Assembly: GCF_000720455.1 (NCBI RefSeq)
Contig: NZ_JOAK01000010.1
Location: 248,001 to 312,000, forward strand
Direction: 5' to 3'
Length of the DNA stretch: 64,000 bases
Source of the DNA: Streptomyces virginiae
GTDB lineage: Bacteria > Actinomycetota > Actinomycetes > Streptomycetales > Streptomycetaceae
Both the position numbers and the translations under genes were made by a program. The notes beneath the pieces are model-generated. The model had not been told where the DNA came from and did no database searches. It saw nothing but the letters and a program-made list of their open reading frames with translations. This document shows positions 9,900-17,639 of the stretch, piece by piece. The number at the start of each line of letters is the position of its first letter. Positions within the stretch are counted from its first letter, which is position 1.

Positions 9900-10722
9900 C
9901 CGCGATCCCCTTCGCGGCCTCAGCGGTCGTGAGATAGCGAAGGACGGAGTGCATGGCGAACCGGCCGTTGCGGACCGGCATGTCCTCGATGTCCTTGCCG
10001 AAGAGCGGGGCCAGCTCTTTGACGAGGGCGACCGGGTCCTCCACGGCGGCGATGTTGATCCAGCGTCGAACGCCCGGCCACTGCGCTTCCTGACCCTGCA
10101 CCAGTGGGGGCCGTAGCCGGGACGAGATGGCACCGAGCCCGAGTGGCGACCCCAAGGTGATCAGGGTGTCGACCTCCCACTCCGGATGGGCGCACAGCGC
10201 TTCGTATGCGACCAGGCTGCCGAGCGAGTGGGCCACGACGACCCGCGTGTCAGAGGTGACGACGCCATCCCAACGGGCTTGTACGGCCTCGCGAAGGGCT
10301 TCCTCGGTCAGGTACCGGTGTACCTGCTTGATCATCCAGATGATGGCCTTGGCGGGGACGTCGCCCAGCAACTTGCTGCGTTCCAGGCGCCTGAGCAGGC
10401 TCTGCACGGCGCCCTTCGTGCCGGCCTGCGCTGCCTCCGTGTTCTCGGCGAGGGCGCGTAACAGTTCCAGCTCGAGGTCGGCGCGGAGGTCGACGGGCCC
10501 GTAGTTGGGAAGGCCGGCGAACTCGTCCGGGCCGGTGGCGCTCTTGGACCCGGCGGAGCGGAAGCAGTTCCCGTAGTAGACGGCTGCCACGCCCGTCTCC
10601 TCCACCGGCTCGAAGCCGGTGTCGATCATGCCGGTCCGAAGCGCCTTGTACCACTCGGAGTGCATGCCGTCGCGATGCTGGTACGTGTAGCCGATTCCAT
10701 GGCACATCACGACCTTCGCCAT
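9880..10722 (-). CDS. Alpha/beta hydrolase, first gene of the conflict-type operon
   Basis: 280 residues, starting at ATG 10722 behind a GAGAGGA ribosome-binding site. An N-terminal VVMCHGIG segment gives a typical oxyanion strand, the nucleophile elbow is AHSLGS with Ser166, and a late MHSVLRYL histidine is a candidate for the triad. An insertion of about 80 mostly helical residues separates the first strands from the elbow. No signal peptide is seen. It could act as a lipase, esterase or peptidase. Its stop (9880) overlaps the caspase gene's start (9899), so the two are translationally coupled. In bacterial conflict systems alpha/beta hydrolases can be effectors or accessory enzymes, which would fit here. 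The substrate cannot be told from the sequence. Confidence 0.75.
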   Translation of the reverse strand: MAKVVMCHGIGYTYQHRDGMHSEWYKALRTGMIDTGFEPVEETGVAAVYYGNCFRSAGSKSATGPDEFAGLPNYGPVDLRADLELELLRALAENTEAAQAGTKGAVQSLLRRLERSKLLGDVPAKAIIWMIKQVHRYLTEEALREAVQARWDGVVTSDTRVVVAHSLGSLVAYEALCAHPEWEVDTLITLGSPLGLGAISSRLRPPLVQGQEAQWPGVRRWINIAAVEDPVALVKELAPLFGKDIEDMPVRNGRFAMHSVLRYLTTAEAAKGIADGLGAA

Positions 10723-10904
10723 GCTTGTCCTCTCGCCACGACGGGGGCGCGCGTCAGTGGCACCCGACGGCAGCAGGGTAGCGGTGAAACAGCAGCAATG
10801 TCGGCCAAGTCGGCAGGGAGGCCGCAGACTTCGGATGCCCCGCCGACGCCGAGCGGTACGAGGCCCGGCAGCAGGGCTGCCGGTCCGACGGCCGAGGTGC
10901 CGCC

Positions 10905-11753
10905 CTACCCTCCGGTGCGGGAAGGATCCGTACCGAGCCGGGTGAGGGCCTCGGCCGTCGGGGTGCCGGGGGCGGGCTGGTAGACGATGAGTTGCTGGCC
11001 CGGGGCGGCGCGGACGTCGAAGGACTGGTAGGTCAGGGTGAGGGGGCCGGCCACCGGGTGGTGGAGGTGCTTCGCGTCCTGGGTCTTGGTCAGGACGTCG
11101 TGGGTGGTCCACAGGCGGGCGAAGTCGGGGCTGCGGGCGGTGAGGGTCCGGACGAGGTCGCGCAGGCGGGCGTTGTCCGGGGCGATGCCGGTGGCCGCGC
11201 GCAGGTGACCCGCCGTGGCCCGGGACGTGGAGGTCCAGTCCGGGTAGAAGTGGCGGGCCGCCGGGTCGAGGAAGACCATGCGGGCCAGGTTGTCCGCCGG
11301 TGAGAACGGCGAATGCAGGGCCAGGGCGCAGGCGTTGGCCGCCAGGATGTCCAGGGCGGTGCTGACGACGAAGGCGGGGCAGTCCGAGAAGCCGTCGAGG
11401 AGCCGGCGCAGGGCCGGGTCGACCCGGTCGTGGGCCGGGCGGTCGGCCGGGCGCGAGCCGGCCAGGCGGTGCAGGTGGGCGTGGGCGTCGGGGCGCAGGC
11501 GCAGGGCGTGTGCGAGCGCGTCGAGGACCTGGGCCGAGGGGTGGCGCTCGCGACCCTGTTCCAGGCGGGCGTAGTAGTCCACGTTCACGTCGGCCAGGAC
11601 GGCGACCTCCTCGCGGCGCAGACCGGCGACCCTGCGTACGCCGTGGCTCGCCATGCCGACGTCCTGGGGTCGCAGGGCCGCCCTGCGCGCGTGGAGGAAC
11701 TCGCCGAGGGCCCGGTCGGCTGCCCGGTCGGCCGTGGTCGTCGTCGGGGTCAT
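10905..11753 (-). CDS. XRE-family regulator with MmyB-like ligand-binding domain
   Basis: 282 residues. The N-terminus (about 15-75) is a helix-turn-helix of the type FLHARRAALRPQD...RREEVAVLADVNVDYYARLEQG. The remainder matches the MmyB-like PAS-related domain found in many Streptomyces regulators (ALDILAANACALALHSP, then MVFLDPAARHFYPDW). This family usually regulates a divergent oxidoreductase gene, and here it is divergent from a short-chain dehydrogenase across a 139-base gap that carries an inverted repeat. It is probably an autoregulated repressor of that gene, with an unknown small-molecule ligand. It is unrelated to the preceding operon, from which it is separated by 182 bases. Confidence 0.88.
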   Translation of the reverse strand: MTPTTTTADRAADRALGEFLHARRAALRPQDVGMASHGVRRVAGLRREEVAVLADVNVDYYARLEQGRERHPSAQVLDALAHALRLRPDAHAHLHRLAGSRPADRPAHDRVDPALRRLLDGFSDCPAFVVSTALDILAANACALALHSPFSPADNLARMVFLDPAARHFYPDWTSTSRATAGHLRAATGIAPDNARLRDLVRTLTARSPDFARLWTTHDVLTKTQDAKHLHHPVAGPLTLTYQSFDVRAAPGQQLIVYQPAPGTPTAEALTRLGTDPSRTGG

Positions 11754-11785
11754 GGCCCCAGGTTAGGCCGTGGGGGTGGGCCCTG

Positions 11786-11806
11786 CCCGGGTGTGCCGCA
11801 CCCTGG
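11786..11806. promoter_or_regulatory. Candidate operator between regulator and dehydrogenase
   Basis: An imperfect inverted repeat, CCCGGGTG - 5 bases - CACCCTGG (one mismatch), lies in the 139-base gap between the divergent regulator and dehydrogenase genes. The position and symmetry suit a dimeric helix-turn-helix protein. No clear -10/-35 elements could be assigned. Confidence 0.35.
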
Positions 11807-11892
11807 CAACGCGCGTCCTGGTCGGCCCCCTTCCGCTCGCGAAGACTCGGTCGGGCAGGACGGACCTGCGACCGTTCGAGGGGTAGGGCAGC

Positions 11893-12618
11893 ATGACCAA
11901 GGTCGTGGCAATCACCGGAGCGAGCAGCGGGATCGGGGAGGCGACCGCCAGGCGGCTCGCCGCCGACGGGCACCGTGTGCTCCTCGGGGCGCGGCGCACC
12001 GAGCGGCTCGAAGCGCTGAGCAAGGAGATCAACGCCGCCGGCGGTGCCGCGGCGTACCGGCGGCTCGACGTGACGGACGCCGCCGACGTGCGGGCCTTCG
12101 TGGCCGCGGCGGGCGAGCGGTACGGGCGGCTGGACGTGATGGTCAACAACGCCGGGGTGATGCCGCTCTCGCCGCTGGACGCGCTCGCGGTGGACGAGTG
12201 GGACCTGATGATCGACGTGAACGTACGGGGAGTGCTGCACGGGATCGCCGCAGCCCTGCCCGTGATGCGGGCCCGGCGCGCCGGGCACATCGTGAACATC
12301 GCCTCGGTGGGCGCCTACGAGGTGTCGCCCACCGCCGCCGTGTACTGCGCCACCAAGTTCGCCGTACGGGCCGTCTCCGAGGGGCTGCGGCAGGAGTCCG
12401 GCGGTGACGTACGGGTCACCCTCGTCTCCCCGGGGGTGACCGAGTCCGAACTCGCCGACCACATCAGCGACCCGGCGGCGAGGGAGGCCATGCGGGCCTA
12501 CCGCGCCGTGGCGCTGCCGGCCTCCGCCGTCGCGGACGCCATCGCCTACGCGGTGTCCCAGCCGCCGGAGGTCGACGTCAACGAGATCGTCGTCCGTCCC
12601 GCCGCGAGCGCGCAGTGA
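11893..12618 (+). CDS. Short-chain dehydrogenase/reductase (SDR)
   Basis: 241 residues of a classical SDR. The cofactor motif TGASSGIG is at residues 8-15, the NNAG motif is in VMVNNAGVMP, and the catalytic Ser...YxxxK set reads NIASVGAYEVSPTAAVYCATK. An Arg in the GARRTER stretch after the second strand suggests NADP(H). It is probably a cytoplasmic oxidoreductase of a small carbonyl or alcohol substrate. It lies opposite an MmyB-type regulator, the usual arrangement for a regulated SDR, and its stop overlaps the next gene's GTG (GTGA), so the two are coupled. The substrate is unknown. Confidence 0.9.
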   Translation: MTKVVAITGASSGIGEATARRLAADGHRVLLGARRTERLEALSKEINAAGGAAAYRRLDVTDAADVRAFVAAAGERYGRLDVMVNNAGVMPLSPLDALAVDEWDLMIDVNVRGVLHGIAAALPVMRARRAGHIVNIASVGAYEVSPTAAVYCATKFAVRAVSEGLRQESGGDVRVTLVSPGVTESELADHISDPAAREAMRAYRAVALPASAVADAIAYAVSQPPEVDVNEIVVRPAASAQ

Positions 12619-13166
12619 CCGCCCCGGCGGATGACGGCGGCCTGGTCCGCCGGCTGCGCGTGCTGGAGGACAAGGAGGCACTGCGCTGCCTGCTGGTCCG
12701 TGGGTGGCGGGCGCTGGACGGCAAGGACTGGGCGACCTGGGCCGAGTGCTGGGCCGAGGACGCGGTGCTGGAGTTCGGGCCGTGGGGGGAGATACGCGGC
12801 AGGGAGGCGATCCGGGAGCAGGTGGAGGAGGCGGAGGCGCCCTTCCCGAGCATGCAGCACCACATCCTCAACACGCACTTCGAGGTGGACGGGGACCGGG
12901 CGACCGGCATCGGCTACATGTGGTTCGTCGCCGTCACGGGCAACGGGGCGCCCTCCGCCCCGTACTCCATGGGAGGCCCCTACGACTGGGAGTTCCGCCG
13001 GGCCCCGGACGGCGGCTGGCGCCTGGTCCGCCAGAGGCTCGGCGTCTGGTGGACCGCCGGGGAGGAAACCGGCCCCGAAGCCTTCCGCCGGCGCGCCGTT
13101 GCGTCGATCTCGTCGCGCGGGCGGGGCCCGACAATGGACGGGATGCCCCAAGCGCACGAGAGCTGA
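12615..13166 (+). CDS. SnoaL/NTF2-like fold protein
   Basis: 183 residues, starting at GTG 12615 in a GTGA overlap with the dehydrogenase stop. The sequence follows the SnoaL-like (NTF2 superfamily) pattern: a helical start (LEDKEALRCLLVRGWRALDGKDWATW), AECWAEDAVLEFGPWGEIRGREAI, then beta strands with HHILNTHFEVDGDRA. Members are small cyclases, isomerases, dehydratases or non-catalytic binding proteins. Coupling to the SDR suggests that it acts on the same metabolite. The last 30 residues are probably disordered. Confidence 0.75.
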   Translation: MTAPADDGGLVRRLRVLEDKEALRCLLVRGWRALDGKDWATWAECWAEDAVLEFGPWGEIRGREAIREQVEEAEAPFPSMQHHILNTHFEVDGDRATGIGYMWFVAVTGNGAPSAPYSMGGPYDWEFRRAPDGGWRLVRQRLGVWWTAGEETGPEAFRRRAVASISSRGRGPTMDGMPQAHES

Positions 13167-13176
13167 GGAACGGTCG

Positions 13177-13677
13177 ATGGAGTCGTACGCCTGCCCGCCC
13201 GCCGAGGACCCGCTGTTCGGAACGGTCACCGTCGAACTCGACCATGAGGCGGGCACGCTCGTCGTGGACGGTGACGGGGTGCCGCGGGCCGAGGTGCGGC
13301 GGGTCGGCGGTGCGGCGGTGGAGAGCCACGTGCCGATCGGGACGCGGGACCCCGAACGCCTGGTGATGGACGTCGGGGGAGCGGAGGTGGGGCTGCGGCC
13401 CGCCAAGGGGTTCCTGACGCGCGGGTCCTACCGGGTCGACGTCGGCGAGCACCGGTTCGTTCCCGTCTCGCTCGACGGCAGCCGGCTGTCGCGGGGCGGT
13501 GTGGCCCTCGGGGTCTTCGTGTCGACCGGCGACGGGCGGGTGAGCGCCGAGTGGGAGGAGGGGCGGCCGGAGGCGTACGACGCGGCCGTCGGGTACGCGC
13601 TCGCCGCGGCGTTCGGGACCGGCGCCGAGCCCATGTGGAAGCTCACCCTGGACGCGGTACTGGAGTTGTGGCCCTGA
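13177..13677 (+). CDS. Conserved-type hypothetical protein
   Basis: 166 residues, starting at ATG 13177 after a GAGGAA ribosome-binding site and 10 bases after the SnoaL-like gene, so it is probably in the same transcript. The protein is rich in predicted beta strands (FGTVTVELDHEAGTLVVDG, SYRVDVGEHRFVPVSLDG) with one C-terminal helix (YDAAVGYALAAAFGTG). There is no signal peptide, membrane helix or catalytic motif. I do not recognise the family. Confidence 0.65.
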   Translation: MESYACPPAEDPLFGTVTVELDHEAGTLVVDGDGVPRAEVRRVGGAAVESHVPIGTRDPERLVMDVGGAEVGLRPAKGFLTRGSYRVDVGEHRFVPVSLDGSRLSRGGVALGVFVSTGDGRVSAEWEEGRPEAYDAAVGYALAAAFGTGAEPMWKLTLDAVLELWP

Positions 13678-13789
13678 AAACCGGAAACCGGAAATTGGCC
13701 ACCTGTTCATCCGCGGCTATTGAGTGCGGCGGCGGCGTGGATATCGTGTCACGAGGTATCCGTGAACCGACTCCGCATCGAGGAAAACC

Positions 13790-14623
13790 ATGAGCCAATC
13801 AGGGCGAACGGCAAGGCCGCGGCATTATCTGATGTGTCGTCCGCACTACTTCGACGTACGGTATTCGATCAATCCGTGGATGGACCCCACGAAGCCCACG
13901 GTGACGGAAACCAGCCTTTCCCAGTGGAAGCGGCTGCATGATCTGTTCGTCGAGCTCGGGCACCGGATCGACCTCATCGAGCCGGTGCCCGACCTGCCCG
14001 ACATGGTGTTCGCGGCCAACGGGGCGACCGTGCTGGACGGGCGGGTGCTGGTGGCCCGGTTCCGGCACAGCTACCGGGTCGGGGAGTCCCCGGCGTACCT
14101 GGACTGGTTCGCCGAGCGGGGGTGGGGCGAGGTCCGGCAGGCGGAGTACGTGAACGAGGGCGAGGGCGACTTCCTGCTCGCCGGCGACACCCTCCTGGCG
14201 GGCAGCGGGTTCCGCAGCGACCCGCGCTCGCACGAGGAGGCCCAGGAGTTCTTCGGGCGCCCGGTCCTCGGATTGACGCTGGTCGACCCGCGCTTCTACC
14301 ACCTCGACACCGCCCTGTCGGTCCTCGACCGCGACGAGGTCATGTACTACCCGGCGGCCTTCTCCCCGGAGAGCCGCGAGGTGCTCGCCGAGCTGTTCCC
14401 CGACGCGATCCAGGCCGAGGAGGCCGACGCGGTGGCGTTCGGGCTGAACGCCGTCTCCGACGGCCTGCACGTGGTGCTGCCCGAGCAGGCGCGGGGGCTG
14501 GCCGCCCAGCTCGCGGAACGCGGCTTCGAGCCGATCGGCGTCGACCTGTCCGAGTTGCTCAAGGCCGGCGGCAGCGCAAAGTGCTGCACGCTGGAACTGC
14601 GTCCGGCGCCCGCCGCCGACTGA
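13790..14623 (+). CDS. DDAH-type amidinohydrolase (dimethylargininase-like)
   Basis: 277 residues, starting at ATG 13790 with a GAGGAAAA ribosome-binding site. It belongs to the guanidino-group-modifying (pentein) superfamily, DDAH branch. Visible landmarks are CRPHYFDVRYSINPWM near the start, LPDMVFAANGA, the catalytic histidine in RFYHLDTALSVL, and the nucleophile cysteine in GGSAKCCTLEL near the C-terminus. The expected reaction is hydrolysis of an N-methylated arginine or related guanidine to citrulline plus an amine; an ornithine/arginine-related substrate is also possible. It stands alone, followed by a 36-bp perfect palindrome that probably ends the transcript. Confidence 0.85.
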   Translation: MSQSGRTARPRHYLMCRPHYFDVRYSINPWMDPTKPTVTETSLSQWKRLHDLFVELGHRIDLIEPVPDLPDMVFAANGATVLDGRVLVARFRHSYRVGESPAYLDWFAERGWGEVRQAEYVNEGEGDFLLAGDTLLAGSGFRSDPRSHEEAQEFFGRPVLGLTLVDPRFYHLDTALSVLDRDEVMYYPAAFSPESREVLAELFPDAIQAEEADAVAFGLNAVSDGLHVVLPEQARGLAAQLAERGFEPIGVDLSELLKAGGSAKCCTLELRPAPAAD

Positions 14624-14719
14624 CCCGGCCGGTCGTGTCCGGCGCCCGCGCCGGCCGTCCGTATCCGCTTCCCGGGAGCGCATCGGCCGGTATTCGGGCG
14701 GCGCAATTCACGGCACCAC

Positions 14720-14755
14720 CCGCGGGGTCGTCCTGTCGACAGGACGACCCCGCGG
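14720..14755. terminator. 36-bp perfect palindrome, probable terminator
   Basis: Two 18-base arms pair without mismatch or loop, centred on GTCGAC; the arms begin CCGCGGGGTCG. It lies 97 bases after the DDAH gene stop. As RNA it would fold into a very stable hairpin. There is no T-run, as is common in Streptomyces. It could also serve as a protein-binding or cruciform site. Confidence 0.6.
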
Positions 14756-14936
14756 TCGCATTTCGGGGCGCCGTGAACTCTTATGCGTTCCGCCGGATAA
14801 TTCGAAATGCACGCCGCCCGGGAATCCCCCTGCCGCGACCCGCGACACCTGCGGCCCCGCGACCCGCGTGAGGCCGGTCCGCACCGTCCCGTGCTGTCGT
14901 GCGTGGATGTGCAGCGCGCGCCACCGCGCCCCGTGG

Positions 14937-15052
14937 TGGCGCCGCCATGGCTCAGCTTGGCTCATCGATGGCACACTGCCTGACCTGCGGTTTTGGAAAT
15001 GGTGGCACATGTGGCGCCAGATTGGCTCGCCATGGCGCCACTTGTGTGTCAT
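14937..15052 (+). promoter_or_regulatory. Repeated TGGCGCCA / TGGCACA boxes upstream of the RHH gene
   Basis: Two perfect TGGCGCCA palindromes at 15012-15019 and 15033-15040 are 21 bases apart, two helical turns. Related boxes occur at 14937 (TGGCGCC), 14969 (TGGCACAC) and 15003 (TGGCACAT), and a GTGTGTCAT box at 15044-15052 is nearly the inverse of the one at 14968. The cluster ends a few bases before ATG 15063. The same-face spacing suits cooperative binding, possibly by the ribbon-helix-helix protein encoded just downstream. Confidence 0.45.
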
Positions 15053-15062
15053 GCTGTGGGAC

Positions 15063-15602
15063 ATGGACCTCAGCCCCTATGTCGCAAGTCTTCGGCACGA
15101 GCTCGCGGTGGCCGCCGATGCGGGCGGCGAAGAAGCCCGCGCTCTCGCCGAGCGCCTCACCGCCCCGCTAGAGTCGGCAGCCAGACTCACCCTCCTGACC
15201 GCCCTGTCGGACGCCATGGGCGAGGTCACCCGGGAGCTCGCTCCCGGTTCGGTCGACGTACGGCTGCGGGGGCTCGATCCCGAGTTCGTCGTGACCGCCC
15301 CGCCGAAGGAAGAGCCCTTCGGGGCGGGCGGCTTCGACGAAGCGCCCGCGGCCGCCCTGCCCGCCGTGCCGCTCGCGCCGGAAGGGGAGGACAGCAGTAC
15401 CGCACGCATCAACCTCCGACTCCCCGGCCACGTCAAGACGCGGGCCGAACAGGCGGCGGCCCGTGAGGGGCTCTCCCTCAACGCCTGGCTCGTCAGGGCG
15501 GTTTCGGGCGCCCTGGAGACCGGCGGCGCCCGGCCGCCGGCCGACACGCAGGCGCCCCGGCGCGGCAGCGGCAGGCGGAGCTTCACCGGCTGGGTGAGCT
15601 AG
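15063..15602 (+). CDS. Ribbon-helix-helix (HicB/Arc-like) DNA-binding protein
   Basis: 179 residues, starting at ATG 15063. The open frame extends upstream, but that part lies in the repeat-rich control region and lacks protein character. The N-terminal half is helical (SPYVASLRHELAVAADAG, AARLTLLTALSDAMGEV). The C-terminal region has a ribbon-helix-helix motif of HicB type: ARINLRLPGHVKTRAEQAA then EGLSLNAWLVRAV. No toxin partner is adjacent; a DUF4097 gene and a drug-type ABC exporter follow. It probably regulates this small cluster and itself rather than serving as an antitoxin. Confidence 0.8.
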   Translation: MDLSPYVASLRHELAVAADAGGEEARALAERLTAPLESAARLTLLTALSDAMGEVTRELAPGSVDVRLRGLDPEFVVTAPPKEEPFGAGGFDEAPAAALPAVPLAPEGEDSSTARINLRLPGHVKTRAEQAAAREGLSLNAWLVRAVSGALETGGARPPADTQAPRRGSGRRSFTGWVS

Positions 15603-15731
15603 CACCGCGACCGGTGCCGCAGGCGCGGCACCGGGGCACACGACACCGGCGTACGGGAGCCGACCACTCCCGCGTCGTCTTCACGTCCCCGGAGCGGGGG
15701 CGGCCACCAGACCCACGAGGACGGGACAGCC

Positions 15732-16580
15732 ATGCCTTCTTACGAGACCAAGGGACCCATCACCGCGACCATCCACGTCGAGGTCGGAGTCGCCCGGATC
15801 AGCGCGTCGGACCGCACCGACACCGTGGTCGAGATCCACCCGCGCACCGCCGGGGACAAGGACGACCAGCGCGCCGCCGAGGAGACGAAGGTCGACTTTG
15901 CCGACGGGAACCTGACCATCCGCACCCCGAAGGCGCGCGGCCTGTTCAGCGCCCGCGGCTCGGTCACCGTCGACGTCGCCCTGCCCGAGGGTTCGCGCCT
16001 GCTCGGCACCCTGGAGATGGGCGACATCACCTGCAAGGGAACGCTGGGCGAGTGCGAGGTCCGCACCAGCGCCGGCTACATCCGCCTCGACCAGGCCGGC
16101 CCGGTCAGGCTCAAGACCCAGCACGGCGACATCCAGCTGGACTCGGCCGCCGGCGACGTGGACATCACCACCGGATCCGGCGAGGTCAGGGTCCGCGCGA
16201 TCGGCGGCGACGCCGACATCAAGAACTCCAACGGCAACACGTGGCTGGACGACGTGGCGGGCGATCTGCGACTGAAGGTCGCCAATGGAAACATCACCGT
16301 GGGCCGGGCGCAAGGGTCCGTGTCGTCAAAGAGCTCGAACGGCAACGTACGCATCGAGGAAGTGGCGCGGGGCACCGTCGAGCTCCAGACTAAAGCCGGC
16401 AACCTCGAAGTCGGGATCCGCCAGGGGACTGCCGCCTGGCTCGACATCAACTCCCAGTCCGGGACGGTCTACAGCACCCTCGGATCCGCCGAAGGCCCCA
16501 CCGAGGGCGCGGAGACCGTCAAGGTGCACGCGAGGACCAGCCTCGGTGACATCACCATCCAGCGTGCGCACGGCGCCTGA
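15732..16580 (+). CDS. DUF4097 family beta-strand repeat protein
   Basis: 282 residues, almost entirely short beta repeats of the type GDITCKGTLGECEVRTSAG, GDIQLDSAAGDVDITTGSG, GNITVGRAQGSVSSKSSNG. This predicts a right-handed beta-helix/solenoid (DUF4097). There is no signal peptide, so it is probably cytoplasmic, although family members elsewhere are often exported. It sits between the ribbon-helix-helix gene and the ABC exporter, 45 bases before the ATPase gene, an arrangement that I recall as common in Streptomyces. The function is unknown; a scaffold or sensing role for the exporter is possible. Confidence 0.85.
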   Translation: MPSYETKGPITATIHVEVGVARISASDRTDTVVEIHPRTAGDKDDQRAAEETKVDFADGNLTIRTPKARGLFSARGSVTVDVALPEGSRLLGTLEMGDITCKGTLGECEVRTSAGYIRLDQAGPVRLKTQHGDIQLDSAAGDVDITTGSGEVRVRAIGGDADIKNSNGNTWLDDVAGDLRLKVANGNITVGRAQGSVSSKSSNGNVRIEEVARGTVELQTKAGNLEVGIRQGTAAWLDINSQSGTVYSTLGSAEGPTEGAETVKVHARTSLGDITIQRAHGA

Positions 16581-16625
16581 CGTCAGAGCTCTGCCTCGCA
16601 ACAGCTACGAAATGGAGGGGGCACG

Positions 16626-17639
16626 ATGAGTGCCGCGACCGAACAGATGGCCCCGCCCAGGGGAATCAGCGCAGTCGGCCTGCGCAAGTCGTACGGCGAG
16701 AAGCTCGTACTCGACGGGATTGACCTGCACGTGCAGGCGGGCACGATCTTCGCCCTCCTCGGTCCGAACGGCGCGGGGAAGACCACCACCGTCCAGATCC
16801 TCTCGACGCTGATCTCCGCCGACGGCGGTGAGGCGACCGTCGTGGGGCACTCGCTCGACCGCAGCGCGGACGCCATTCGTGGCGAGATCGGTGTCACCGG
16901 ACAGTTCGCGGCGGTGGACGGACTGCTGACCGCCGAGGAGAACATGCTCCTCATGGCGGACCTGCACCACCTCGACCGCGCGGAGGGCAAGCGCCGCACC
17001 GCCGAATTACTCCGGCAGTTCGAACTCACCGAGGTCGCCGGGAAGATGGCCTCCACCTTCTCCGGGGGCATGCGCCGCAAGCTGGACCTGGCGATGACCC
17101 TCGTCGGCAACCCCAGCCTGATCTTCCTCGACGAGCCGACCACCGGCCTCGACCCGCGCAGCCGCCGCACCATGTGGCACCTGATCCAGCAGCTCACCGC
17201 CCAGGGCGTGACCATCTTCCTCACCACGCAGTACCTGGAGGAGGCCGACCAGCTCGCCGACCGGATCGCCGTCCTCGACAAGGGCAAGATCGTCGCCGAG
17301 GGCACCGCGGACGAGCTCAAGCGCCGGATCCCCGGCGGCCACATCCGCCTCCAGTTCTCCGACGTGCTCAGCCTGGACGCCGCCGCCCGCCGCCTCGCGC
17401 TCGGCCCCGGCGCCCGCGACGAGGAGAAGCTCACCCTGCAGATCCCCAGCGACGGCAGCATCCCCGCGCTCCGCTCCGTCCTCGACCTGCTGGAGAGCGC
17501 CGGAGTCGAGGCGGACGCGCTGACCGTCCACACGCCCGACCTGGACGACGTCTTCCTCGCCCTCACCGGCGACGGCTCCCGCCACCACGCCACCACCGTT
17601 CCCAGCCCCGCCGACGCGGTGAAGGAGGCCCGGCGATGA
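16626..17639 (+). CDS. DrrA-like ABC transporter ATP-binding protein
   Basis: 337 residues. The nucleotide-binding domain has Walker A GPNGAGKT (46-53), a Q-loop at TGQFAAVDGLLTAEEN, signature FSGGMRRKLD, Walker B LIFLDEPTTGLD and a switch region with TTQYLEEAD. The C-terminal 100 residues match the DrrA-family extension. It pairs with the membrane protein encoded at once downstream (ATGA overlap) to export a hydrophobic compound or drug. It is upstream of the NRPS cluster but separated from it by two hairpins, so whether it exports the peptide is uncertain. Confidence 0.93.
   Translation: MSAATEQMAPPRGISAVGLRKSYGEKLVLDGIDLHVQAGTIFALLGPNGAGKTTTVQILSTLISADGGEATVVGHSLDRSADAIRGEIGVTGQFAAVDGLLTAEENMLLMADLHHLDRAEGKRRTAELLRQFELTEVAGKMASTFSGGMRRKLDLAMTLVGNPSLIFLDEPTTGLDPRSRRTMWHLIQQLTAQGVTIFLTTQYLEEADQLADRIAVLDKGKIVAEGTADELKRRIPGGHIRLQFSDVLSLDAAARRLALGPGARDEEKLTLQIPSDGSIPALRSVLDLLESAGVEADALTVHTPDLDDVFLALTGDGSRHHATTVPSPADAVKEARR

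Larger units (their letters stand above)
14624..15062. other. 439-base intergenic region without a gene
   Basis: No credible coding frame. The left half carries a 36-bp perfect palindrome (14720-14755) flanked by an outer imperfect repeat (ATTCACGGC before it and GCCGTGAACT after it). The right half carries repeated TGGCGCCA and TGGCACA boxes just upstream of the ribbon-helix-helix gene. It is best read as a terminator followed by a regulated promoter region. Confidence 0.6.

Noticed and set aside
6615..9932. A 1105-codon plus-strand open frame opposite the caspase-WD40 gene
   Set aside because: The minus strand encodes clear caspase, Walker A and WD40 motifs there. The plus frame is low-complexity with no domain or ribosome-binding site of note, so it is a GC-driven shadow. 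The same applies to the plus frame at 2859-4478.
15063..15602. HicB-like gene as part of a HicAB toxin-antitoxin pair
   Set aside because: No small HicA-type toxin frame lies next to it; the neighbours are a DUF4097 gene and an ABC exporter, so a simple regulator is more likely.
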